A stretch of 64,000 nt of DNA, taken from positions 345,144 to 409,143 of the forward strand of contig NZ_SNZW01000017.1 of the NCBI RefSeq assembly GCF_004364175.1. The letters run 5' to 3'. The notes beneath the pieces were generated by a model. It had not been told where the DNA came from and ran no database searches. It saw nothing but the letters and a program-made list of their open reading frames with translations. This DNA is from Maribacter caenipelagi. Lineage in GTDB: Bacteria > Bacteroidota > Bacteroidia > Flavobacteriales > Flavobacteriaceae. Both the position numbers and the translations under genes were made by a program. Positions 51,781 to 59,345 of this stretch are shown here, piece after piece (within the stretch, counting starts at the first letter, position 1; each line of letters begins with the position of its first letter).

Positions 51781-51831
51781 CGACCTTCCCGAATGCCTTC
51801 GGGACGCTCTAGCCAACTGAGCTAATCCCCC
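51781..51831 (-). pseudogene. tRNA-Ala fragment, array unit 2
   Basis: 5' acceptor strand and D-arm are identical to the intact tRNA, and the anticodon arm is replaced by TCCCGAAGGCATTCGGGA. The T-arm and 3' acceptor strand have diverged beyond pairing. Confidence 0.7.
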
Positions 51832-51865
51832 TTATATTACCTTTTTTTACTTAAAACACCCGAAA

Positions 51866-51916
51866 CGACCTTCCCGAATGCCTTCGGGACGCTCTAGCCA
51901 ACTGAGCTAATCCCCC
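51866..51916 (-). pseudogene. tRNA-Ala fragment, array unit 3
   Basis: Practically identical to unit 2, exactly 85 bp further on, including the diverged former T-arm region. Confidence 0.7.
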
Positions 51917-51950
51917 TTATATTACCTTTTTTTACTTAAAACACCCGAAA

Positions 51951-52001
51951 CGACCTTCCCGAATGCCTTCGGGACGCTCTAGCCAACTGAGCTAATCCCC
52001 C
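51951..52001 (-). pseudogene. tRNA-Ala fragment, array unit 4
   Basis: Practically identical to units 2 and 3, again at 85-bp spacing. Confidence 0.7.
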
Positions 52002-52035
52002 TTATATTACTTTATTTACTCAAAAAAAACAGAAG

Positions 52036-52108
52036 CGACCTTCCCTAAGGCTATCGGGACGCTCTAGCCAACTGAGCCCGCCTAAAAAGTCGGGCGAGCT
52101 AGTCCCCC
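52036..52108 (-). pseudogene. tRNA-Ala fragment, array unit 5, with a second palindrome in the D-arm
   Basis: Same layout, but the anticodon-arm palindrome is a variant (TCCCTAAGGCTATCGGGA on the plus strand) and about 21 nt containing GCCCGCC...CGGGC are inserted in the D-arm/5' strand. It is thus a tRNA fragment hit twice by small palindromes. Confidence 0.65.
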
Positions 52109-52163
52109 TTATTTTTTGACAGCGTCAAAGAAAACCTATTTTAGCAACGTATCAAAGTACTAC

Positions 52164-52961
52164 TTAATCTTTCTTTACACTTAATACCAATACTGGTACC
52201 GGGGCATAAAACTCTGATTTTGCAATAGTATTTTTCTCCCATAATTTCTTAAAAAAACCACGTTTTCTTCTAAAAACACACAATAAATCGGGGTGTTTTG
52301 CTTGAAAATGTTCTAAAACACCATGGTATGTAGTGGAATTCTCTGTAAAGGTCAATTGCGAACTAATATCCATCAATGCCGTATTTATCTTTAGATCGTC
52401 ATCTGAATATCCTGGTGTTTTCACCATCAATAGATTTACGTTTGCATTATGCTTTTTCTGAATCTGAATTAACGGATCAAGAATTCTCTTTCTCTTTAGA
52501 ATACCAGATTTAAAGGCTACCAAAATATTCTCAAACGACTTATATGCTGTTCCTTTTGGTACGATCAAAGTTGGTATGTTCGTTCTTTTAATAATAGCTC
52601 CCGAGGTTTGCCCCAAGTAGTTCTCTTCTTGAATATCGTTACTTCTTGGCGCTAAAATAATTAGATCGATACCTATACCCTTGTCAATTTCTTTTAGTCC
52701 GTCTTTAAGCTCACCATTAAAGCTTGCTATTTTTAATGAGACATCTTTTGTATCTACCGTTCCTATAATTTCTTTTAGTCTTTCTTTAGAATTTTCGGCT
52801 ACCTTCTGTGTTACATTGGTAAGCGTTCCTGTTTTACCGCTGACATTAAAAACCTCCATTACATATATTTCAGCACCAAAGTCTTGTGCAAAATCTACTG
52901 CATATTGTAATGTTTGATTCGCATTTGTGGAGGTCCCGATCGGAACAAGAATATTCATCAT
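52164..52961 (-). CDS. Universal stress protein, tandem-domain type
   Basis: A cytosolic 265-aa UspA-fold protein with two domains. Residues 1-145 show NILVPIGTSTNANQTLQYA and the nucleotide-binding-like G-x2-G region GQTSGAIIKRTNIPTLIVPKG. Residues 146-265 begin FENILVAFKSG and end VPVLVLSVKKD. Only the first domain keeps a plausible ATP-binding loop. Divergent from the GNAT gene. Role in stress tolerance inferred from family. Confidence 0.85.
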   Translation of the reverse strand: MMNILVPIGTSTNANQTLQYAVDFAQDFGAEIYVMEVFNVSGKTGTLTNVTQKVAENSKERLKEIIGTVDTKDVSLKIASFNGELKDGLKEIDKGIGIDLIILAPRSNDIQEENYLGQTSGAIIKRTNIPTLIVPKGTAYKSFENILVAFKSGILKRKRILDPLIQIQKKHNANVNLLMVKTPGYSDDDLKINTALMDISSQLTFTENSTTYHGVLEHFQAKHPDLLCVFRRKRGFFKKLWEKNTIAKSEFYAPVPVLVLSVKKD

Positions 52962-53014
52962 GATAAAAAGTATTGATTATAACTCTAAATTTACAATTTA
53001 ATTAAATTCATTTT

Positions 53015-53515
53015 ATGATAGCATCGGCAAAGATATCGCAAATACCCAAAATTCTTCTCATGACAGATGCTTGTAGAATTGCAATGGAAGCCAATGATAT
53101 TTACCAATGGACTACCGAATACCCTTCTGAACAGGCATTTGAAAATGACGTAGCACGTAATGAACTATTTGTACTTCAAGTTGCAAACGAAATTGTGGGC
53201 TGTATTGTTGTTTCACTTTTTATGGATGAGGAATATGAATCTGTTGATTGGCTCACAGAAAATACCAAGAACTATTACATTCATCGCCTAGCGGTACACC
53301 CAAAGCATCAAGGAAAAGGTTTTGCCCAGCGTTTAATGGATTTTGGGGAAAATTTTGCCAGAGAAAACAATGGGCTGTCGGTCAGGTTAGATACCTTTAG
53401 CAAAAACCAACGAAATCAGAAATTTTACGAGCAACGTGGTTACACTAAATTAGGTGATATCTTTTTTCCCAACCAAAGCATACACCCTTTTCATTGCTAC
53501 GAACTTGTACTATAG
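53015..53515 (+). CDS. GNAT family N-acetyltransferase
   Basis: A 166-aa acetyl-CoA-dependent acetyltransferase. Motif A, with the pyrophosphate-binding loop, is IHRLAVHPKHQGKGFAQRLM near 88-107. The C-terminal strand YEQRGYTKLGDI is typical. The acceptor is unknown. The MATE gene starts 12 nt after the stop, so both are probably one transcript. Confidence 0.88.
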   Translation: MIASAKISQIPKILLMTDACRIAMEANDIYQWTTEYPSEQAFENDVARNELFVLQVANEIVGCIVVSLFMDEEYESVDWLTENTKNYYIHRLAVHPKHQGKGFAQRLMDFGENFARENNGLSVRLDTFSKNQRNQKFYEQRGYTKLGDIFFPNQSIHPFHCYELVL

Positions 53516-53527
53516 AAACCCTATTTT

Positions 53528-54862
53528 TTGAAGACTTCCGTAAATTCTAAATCTATAAATGCCCTGGCCATCCCAGCAACTATTGCCGGTATTGCCGAAC
53601 CTTTACTGTCCATAACCGATACGGCCATTGTGGGTAATATACCCGTTGACGGATTAGAATCTCTTGCCGCAGCAGGTATTGTGGGTTCTTTTCTTTCTAT
53701 GCTGATCTGGATTCTTGGTCAAACCCGTAGTGCAATTTCCGCTATAATTTCGCAGTATTTAGGTGCCGGTAAATTAGAAGAGGTCAAAGCTTTACCCGCA
53801 CAAGCCATCTACCTCAATATTACCTTGAGCATCCTTGTTTTACTATCTACCGTTTTTGTTATTCAAGAAATCTTTGAGCTTTTAAATGCGAAGGGCAAAA
53901 TACTGCAGTATTGCATTAGCTACTACGCCATTCGTGTTTGGGGATTTCCATTGACCTTATTCGTTTTTGCCGTGATGGGTATTTTTCGCGGATTACAGAA
54001 TACCTATTGGCCTATGGTCATCGCCATTACCGGAGCGGTCTTGAACGTAATTTTCGATTTTGCCTTTGTTTACGGTATTGAAGGATTCATACCTGCCATG
54101 TATTTAGAAGGCGCCGCTTACGCAAGTTTACTGGCACAAGCGATTATGGCACTTATGGCGTTCTATCTTCTTTGGACAAAGACAGATATTAGCTTAAAAC
54201 TAAAACTACCTATTCATCCAGAACTTGGTAGACTGGTTATTATGAGTTTAAATTTGTTTGTACGTGCCATTGCCCTGAACACTGCGCTTATTCTTGCCGT
54301 TAGAGAAGCTACCGCCCTTGGTGATAAATTTATTGGCGCACATACCATTGCCATTAATTTATGGTTGTTTTCTGCCTTTTTTATTGATGGGTACGGTGCC
54401 GCCGGTAATATTATGGGCGGACGATTGCTGGGAGAACGTAATTATGACGGACTCTGGTTATTGGCGAAAAAAATTACGAAATACGGACTCTTAGTTAGCC
54501 TCGTTATTATGGCATTGGCTACCATTTTTTACAAGCCCCTAGGTAGCTTATTTTCTAACGAGCCTTTGGTACTTTCTGCCTTTTACGGCATTTTCTACAT
54601 TATTATTCTGGGGCTTCCTTTTAATAGCACCGCATTTGTTCTTGACGGAGTTTTTAAAGGTCTTGGTGAAATGAAATATTTACGTAACACCCTACTTTTT
54701 GCTACTTTTTTGGGTTTTGTACCCATGTTATTCTTAGGTAAATACCTCAACTGGGGATTAACGGGAATTTGGCTGGCTTTCACCGTTTGGATGTTCATTA
54801 GAGGCGGTGCCCTGGTATGGAAATTCAGAAACAAATTCAAACCTTTATTGCAAAATCCGTAA
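53528..54862 (+). CDS. MATE family efflux transporter (DinF-like)
   Basis: A 444-aa inner-membrane antiporter with 12 predicted helices in two six-helix halves. MATE features are PATIAGIAEPLLSITDTAIVG in helix 1 and GAGNIMGGRLLGERN near the start of the second half. TTG is the start at 53528; there is no suitable ATG before helix 1. It exports cationic or hydrophobic compounds, with sodium or proton coupling undecided. Followed after 21 nt by the enoyl-CoA hydratase gene. Confidence 0.9.
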   Translation: MKTSVNSKSINALAIPATIAGIAEPLLSITDTAIVGNIPVDGLESLAAAGIVGSFLSMLIWILGQTRSAISAIISQYLGAGKLEEVKALPAQAIYLNITLSILVLLSTVFVIQEIFELLNAKGKILQYCISYYAIRVWGFPLTLFVFAVMGIFRGLQNTYWPMVIAITGAVLNVIFDFAFVYGIEGFIPAMYLEGAAYASLLAQAIMALMAFYLLWTKTDISLKLKLPIHPELGRLVIMSLNLFVRAIALNTALILAVREATALGDKFIGAHTIAINLWLFSAFFIDGYGAAGNIMGGRLLGERNYDGLWLLAKKITKYGLLVSLVIMALATIFYKPLGSLFSNEPLVLSAFYGIFYIIILGLPFNSTAFVLDGVFKGLGEMKYLRNTLLFATFLGFVPMLFLGKYLNWGLTGIWLAFTVWMFIRGGALVWKFRNKFKPLLQNP

Positions 54863-54883
54863 TTTTGAGGGAAATAAAATGCT

Positions 54884-55651
54884 ATGGTCACTACAAGAAA
54901 AAATGGAAGTTTATACACCCGAATAGATGGTAAAGTTGCTCATGTAGAGTTTGGGCATCCTGCCAGTAATTCTTTTGTTTCCGAACTTCTAGAACGCCTG
55001 ACGAATACGATCAACGAGCTTTCTGATAATGAAGCTATTTCTGTTATCCTATTAAAATCTGAAGGTGAAAAAGCATTTTGTGCAGGTGCTTCTTTTGATG
55101 AATTGTTAGAGGTATCTAACCTAGAAGAAGGTAAAGCGTTCTTTAGTGGTTTTGCCCATGTCATCAATGCCATGCGTACCTGTAAAAAGGTAATTATAGG
55201 GCGTGTACATGGCAAAACCGTTGGTGGCGGTGTTGGGCTTGCCGCTGCTTGCGATTATGTGTATTCTAACGTTAACTCATCAATTAAACTTTCTGAACTT
55301 AGTATTGGTATAGCTCCGCTGGTCATTGCCCCTGCCGTAGCTCGTAAAATAGGAAACGCCGCCATGGGTGAAATCTCTTTGGCACCTACCGAATGGAAAA
55401 GTGCTTATTGGGCTCAAGAAAAAGGGCTGTTCAATAAAGTGTACGACTCTGCGCAAGAAATGGATAAAGAGCTAGATTTCTTTATTCACCAACTGGCAAG
55501 CTATAATTCTGAAGCTTTAACCGAATGGAAGAAAGTTTTATGGGAAGGTACCGACCATTGGGATACCTTATTGACAGACCGTGCAGCTATCACCGGAAAA
55601 TTAGCCCTTTCTGATTTTACAAGAAACGCACTGTCAAAATTTAAAAAATAA
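54884..55651 (+). CDS. Enoyl-CoA hydratase/isomerase family protein
   Basis: Crotonase fold, 255 aa. The oxyanion-hole segments are visible as KAFCAGASFDEL near 66-77 and VHGKTVGGGVGLAAACDY near 107-124. The Glu in LSELSIG sits where one catalytic Glu is expected; the second is not obvious. It could be a hydratase or isomerase in fatty-acid or amino-acid breakdown. A small membrane-protein gene follows. Confidence 0.87.
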   Translation: MVTTRKNGSLYTRIDGKVAHVEFGHPASNSFVSELLERLTNTINELSDNEAISVILLKSEGEKAFCAGASFDELLEVSNLEEGKAFFSGFAHVINAMRTCKKVIIGRVHGKTVGGGVGLAAACDYVYSNVNSSIKLSELSIGIAPLVIAPAVARKIGNAAMGEISLAPTEWKSAYWAQEKGLFNKVYDSAQEMDKELDFFIHQLASYNSEALTEWKKVLWEGTDHWDTLLTDRAAITGKLALSDFTRNALSKFKK

Positions 55652-55695
55652 ACAATAACTGAAACAGGAGCTCGTTCTGTTTCTAAATCATTAGT

Positions 55696-55809
55696 ATGGA
55701 ATTCTTTCAATTTTTAAACGGTAACCTAGTATTTCCCGTTCTTGCCCTTTCAGTTTTGATCATTTATTTCGTGAACAAAATGCGTGCAAAAAAGAAATAC
55801 AAAAGGTAA
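55696..55809 (+). CDS. Small 37-aa membrane protein
   Basis: An open frame MEFFQFLNGNLVFPVLALS... with one hydrophobic helix (about 11-27) and a very basic tail MRAKKKYKR. It follows the enoyl-CoA hydratase gene by 44 nt on the same strand. The shape (short amphipathic start, single helix, Lys/Arg-rich end) and good codon use suggest a real small inner-membrane protein. Function unknown. Confidence 0.55.
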   Translation: MEFFQFLNGNLVFPVLALSVLIIYFVNKMRAKKKYKR

Positions 55810-55864
55810 TTAAAGCCCTTACGCAACTAATCGGTATTTCATCATCTTGTAATAAACCCGCTTT

Positions 55865-56293
55865 ATGTTCGCAAAAATCGTAGTAGCATTTCTTTCCATA
55901 TTTCTAGTTGCCTGTAATGACAAAGATGAAACTGTTGAGCAGCAAGACTGCTCTAGTACTATTTGCACATTAAATTTTGTCACTATTACCGTTAGTGTAA
56001 AAGATGTATCTGGTAAAGCAGTAGCTCTAAATAGTTATGAGGTTATAGACACTGAAACAGGTGAAAACCTAGCCACGGGTTTTAATGGAGAAGAATATCA
56101 ATATTATAAAGAACAAGGTCTGTATCCTATTCTTAGTGATGCCAATCGTGTGCAATACCAAAATTCGACCGCTAAACTGACCTTTAAAGGTTATATTGAT
56201 AATGAAGAGGTCATCAATGAAGCCTATGTAGTTGGTGCAGACTGCTGTCACGTTAGCTTAATAACAGGAAATACAGCTATTGTTTTAGAATGA
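55865..56293 (+). CDS. Hypothetical lipoprotein
   Basis: A 142-aa lipoprotein (lipobox FLVAC near 13-17, then NDKDETVEQQD, a surface-export-like acidic stretch). The mature part is beta-rich with four Cys, including a CC pair near 126, and phrases like VSVKDVSGKAVALNSYEVIDTETGE typical of extracellular Ig-like or carboxypeptidase-regulatory-like folds. No family recognised. Confidence 0.7.
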   Translation: MFAKIVVAFLSIFLVACNDKDETVEQQDCSSTICTLNFVTITVSVKDVSGKAVALNSYEVIDTETGENLATGFNGEEYQYYKEQGLYPILSDANRVQYQNSTAKLTFKGYIDNEEVINEAYVVGADCCHVSLITGNTAIVLE

Positions 56294-56350
56294 TTTATTC
56301 GCTATAAATGCGTTTAAACTTTTCCTACCTTTGCCGTATAATTATAGGCT

Positions 56351-56800
56351 ATGAGCAATATTCGTATTACGAAACAATTCAATTTTGAAACAGGACATGC
56401 ATTGTACGGTTATGACGGTAAATGTAGAAATGTACATGGCCATAGCTATAAATTATCGGTTACCGTTATTGGAAAGCCTATTACAGATACCAGCCATGTA
56501 AAATTGGGTATGGTAATAGATTTTGGAGATCTTAAAAAAATTGTCAAAGAAGATATTGTGGATGTTTTTGACCACGCCACCGTATTCAATAAAAATACTC
56601 CTCACGTTGAACTAGCCAAAGAATTAACCGATAGGGGGCACAACGTTATCTTGGCAGATTACCAACCTACAAGTGAAAATATGGTCATAGATTTTGCCGC
56701 GAAAATAAAATCTCGCCTTCCTGAAAACATTTCTTTATTCTCCCTTAAATTACAAGAAACAGATACTTCGTTTGCCGAATGGTATGCGAGCGACAATTAA
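56351..56800 (+). CDS. queD: 6-carboxytetrahydropterin synthase (QueD/PTPS family)
   Basis: Makes 6-carboxy-tetrahydropterin for queuosine and other 7-deazaguanines. A 149-aa protein with the zinc ligands His16 (in ETGHALYGY) and His31/His33 (in NVHGHSYKL), the catalytic Cys27 in GKCRN, and the C-terminal LKLQETDTSFAEW with the substrate-binding Glu. TACCTTTG at 56326-56333 is a good -7 box. No queC/E/F genes adjacent. Confidence 0.88.
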   Translation: MSNIRITKQFNFETGHALYGYDGKCRNVHGHSYKLSVTVIGKPITDTSHVKLGMVIDFGDLKKIVKEDIVDVFDHATVFNKNTPHVELAKELTDRGHNVILADYQPTSENMVIDFAAKIKSRLPENISLFSLKLQETDTSFAEWYASDN

Positions 56801-56883
56801 GTTCAACATAACTTAACGGTAAACTTTCGTTACAAGCTTTTAAATTGTTTTATTTTTAAGGCAACTCCTTAATATATAACAAT

Positions 56884-57870
56884 ATGACCAAACATCATAT
56901 TTACTGGTGGAATCTTGAAAACCTGTTCGATGTAGAAAATTCACCACGAAGAAGTGAATTTTTAAACAACCATTTAGGCAAAGAACTCGATGGATGGAAC
57001 GCTACCATTCTTGAACAGAAAATTGCCAACCTAACTGCTGTCATATCAAAATTTAATAACGGTGAAGGTCCAGATATATTAGGGGTTTGCGAAGTAGAAA
57101 ACGAGCATGTTATTGAGCTTTTAATAGATGCCATGAGTGCTGCCCTTAATAAAAATTACGGTTTTGTTATTTCTGAAGGAGATGATAAACGGGGTATCGA
57201 TACCGCACTTATTTATGACAAGACCAAATACGGACCAGAGCAACAAACTTTCAGTCTACGTATTATTAAACGAAATACCACAAGAGATTTATTTCAAGTA
57301 CACATCAATACTGCAAATGGCAACAAGCTGGTATGTGTACTTAACCATTGGCCATCTAGATCTGGTGGTGAACTAGAAAGTGAACCTTTTAGAATTATGG
57401 TCGCCGAAAATTTGTCTTATTGGATAGAGCGGATCTACGAAGAACAAGGTAAAGATGCCAATATCATATTAATGGGAGATTTCAATGACAACCCGTATAA
57501 CAAGAGTATTACAGCGTATTTAAAGGCTATCAATAACAAAGCCTTGGTGAAAAGTAACAGGGTACGTTTAAAGTACTTTTACAATGTAATGCATCGGTTT
57601 TTAGATGCGCAAATAGGTACTTTTGTGTTTGGTAATACTTATAACATGCTAGATCAATTTATGATTTCTAAAAGTATATTATCAGAGAAATCAGAATTGC
57701 CTTTTAAATTAAGTACTACGGAAATCATTGCCTACCCAGAGCTAACTTCTGGGTCCTACCAAAAACCGGTAAAGTTTGGTAGACCTAATTCTTCAACTTT
57801 CAATGAAAAGGGTTTTAGCGATCACCTGCCTATAAAAATTGTATTGAATGAAAAAGATGCAGCTGTTTAA
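56884..57870 (+). CDS. Endonuclease/exonuclease/phosphatase family protein
   Basis: EEP-fold metal-dependent hydrolase, 328 aa. WWNLENLFD with Asn near 9-12, CEVENEHV (metal Glu), LNHWPSRSGGE (His/Asp region), MGDFNDNPYN near 199-208 and FSDHLPIKI at the end are the usual catalytic landmarks. There is no signal peptide. DNA, lipid and nucleotide hydrolases share this fold, so the substrate is open. It lies between queD and lpxH. Confidence 0.88.
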   Translation: MTKHHIYWWNLENLFDVENSPRRSEFLNNHLGKELDGWNATILEQKIANLTAVISKFNNGEGPDILGVCEVENEHVIELLIDAMSAALNKNYGFVISEGDDKRGIDTALIYDKTKYGPEQQTFSLRIIKRNTTRDLFQVHINTANGNKLVCVLNHWPSRSGGELESEPFRIMVAENLSYWIERIYEEQGKDANIILMGDFNDNPYNKSITAYLKAINNKALVKSNRVRLKYFYNVMHRFLDAQIGTFVFGNTYNMLDQFMISKSILSEKSELPFKLSTTEIIAYPELTSGSYQKPVKFGRPNSSTFNEKGFSDHLPIKIVLNEKDAAV

Positions 57871-57943
57871 TTTAGAATAGCATTCTCTTATTTTACACAC
57901 GTATTCCTTTGGTACGCAAAACAGTTATTATATTTACACCCTG

Positions 57944-58708
57944 ATGACGAACATTGAACTTCCGGCAGGGAAAAAAGTATATTTTGCTAGCGATAACCAT
58001 CTAGGTGCACCTACTATGGAAGAAAGTAGGGTGAGAGAATTGAAGTTTATTCGTTGGTTAGATACGGTCAAGTCTGATGCCGGAGTCATTTTCTTAATGG
58101 GCGATCTGTTCGATTTTTGGTTTGAATACAAAACCGTAATCCCAAAAGGATTTACCAGAACTTTAGGAAAGCTTGCAGAACTGTCTGATGCAGGCATACA
58201 AATACACTACTTTGTAGGTAATCATGATCTATGGATGAACGGTTACTTTGAAGAAGAACTGAATATACCTGTTTATCATAACCCTCAGCAATATAGCATA
58301 AATGGAATATCATTCTTTATAGGCCATGGAGACGGATTAGGTCCGGACGATAAAGGCTTTAAAAGAATGAAAAAGGTATTTACCAATCCTGTAGCTAAAT
58401 GGTTCTTTAGATGGTTACACCCAGATATCGGGGTTCGTTTGGCAAAACACCTTTCTGTAAGCAATAAATTGATTAGTGGTGACGATGATGCCAAGTACTT
58501 AGGTAACGATAAAGAATGGCTGGTACAATACGCACAAAGAAAGTTAGAAACTCAACATTATGATCATTTCATATTTGGTCATAGACATCTTCCATTGGAA
58601 ATAGAATTGAAAGAAAATTCAAAATATACCAATCTTGGAGATTGGATCAATTACTACACATATGCCGAATTTGATGGCAATCAACTTTCGTTGAAAGAAT
58701 TCAGTTAA
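57944..58708 (+). CDS. lpxH: UDP-2,3-diacylglucosamine diphosphatase-like phosphoesterase
   Basis: Calcineurin-like metallophosphoesterase of 254 aa; in lipid A synthesis LpxH releases UMP from UDP-diacylglucosamine. Metal motifs are FASDNHLGAPT (His near 22), GDLFDFWFEY, VGNHDLWM, IGHGDGLG and FGHRHLPLE. The FDFWFEY stretch and GDGLGPDDKGFKRM favour LpxH over generic phosphatases. The box TATATTTA lies about 15-20 nt before the start. Confidence 0.85.
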   Translation: MTNIELPAGKKVYFASDNHLGAPTMEESRVRELKFIRWLDTVKSDAGVIFLMGDLFDFWFEYKTVIPKGFTRTLGKLAELSDAGIQIHYFVGNHDLWMNGYFEEELNIPVYHNPQQYSINGISFFIGHGDGLGPDDKGFKRMKKVFTNPVAKWFFRWLHPDIGVRLAKHLSVSNKLISGDDDAKYLGNDKEWLVQYAQRKLETQHYDHFIFGHRHLPLEIELKENSKYTNLGDWINYYTYAEFDGNQLSLKEFS

Positions 58709-58816
58709 ATTTCAGCAAAAACATCGACGAAATACATAATTTTAATTGTAATCCTTTTCTTATAACATAAATTGAGCAGTTCACAACAATAGTTTTATAA
58801 AACTAGTACTTCGTTA

Positions 58817-58948
58817 TATCTTTACAGTGTTATTAAGTTGAAGTGTTGATTCCAAATCTTCACATTACCTACAAGTTTCCCCAGCTTAAAACCCAAATTT
58901 TAAGTGTACCTACTTTAAAGAACAGCCCCTATTTTAGCGGCTTTTTCG
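58817..58948 (+). ncRNA. Candidate structured small RNA, copy 1 of 2
   Basis: -7-like box TATCTTTA (58817-58824), predicted start near 58829, end at the terminator AGCC-x-CTA/TAG-x-GGCT plus T5 (58924-58946). Contains the hairpin CTTAAAA/TTTTAAG (58885-58891 with 58898-58904) with loop CCCAAA, and upstream a TGAAG/CTTCA pairing. A second copy follows 378 bp later. No open frame is shared by the two. Confidence 0.65.
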
Positions 58949-59194
58949 TTGTTTTAATTTTTCTACTTCTATCTTAATTTTTTTTAATTATAAAATCCCA
59001 TAATTTTTAAAAATGAATATGCTATTAATTCATACTTCAGATAAAAAAAATGATTTATATTTTATACGTAATAAATTTTTTAAAAAATAAAGTAAAATCA
59101 GGTTACAAAACTCATCAAACCACATGTAATCCTTTTCTTACATATTAAAAATAGCACTTCACAACAAAAGTTAGTACAAACTAGACATTGGTTC

Positions 59195-59327
59195 TACCTT
59201 TACACTGTTGTTAAGATTAAGTGTTGATTCCCAAATCTTCAGTTTACCTACAAGTTCCCCCGCTTAATGACCCAAACATTAAGCACCACCTACAATAAAA
59301 AAAGCTCCTAATTTAGGAGCTTTTTTT
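59195..59327 (+). ncRNA. Candidate structured small RNA, copy 2 of 2
   Basis: Box TACCTTTA (59195-59202), predicted start near 59207, same length (about 121 nt) as copy 1. The hairpin is GCTTAATG/CATTAAGC (59262-59269 with 59277-59284) with loop ACCCAAA: two base pairs differ from copy 1 on both sides, so pairing is preserved. It ends in a long terminator (GCTCCTAA/TTTAGGAGC with A- and T-runs). Confidence 0.65.
59297..59327. terminator. Bidirectional terminator of RNA copy 2 and the MFS gene
   Basis: AGCTCCTAA/TTTAGGAGCT stem, preceded by seven A and followed by seven T, 18 nt from the stop of the minus-strand MFS gene. Confidence 0.85.
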
Positions 59328-59345
59328 ATGCTTAAAACCTAACTA

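Noticed and set aside
51781..52108. A CRISPR array, suggested by the 85-bp regular spacing.
   Set aside because: The repeated unit is a tRNA fragment, there are no unique spacers, and no cas genes are present.
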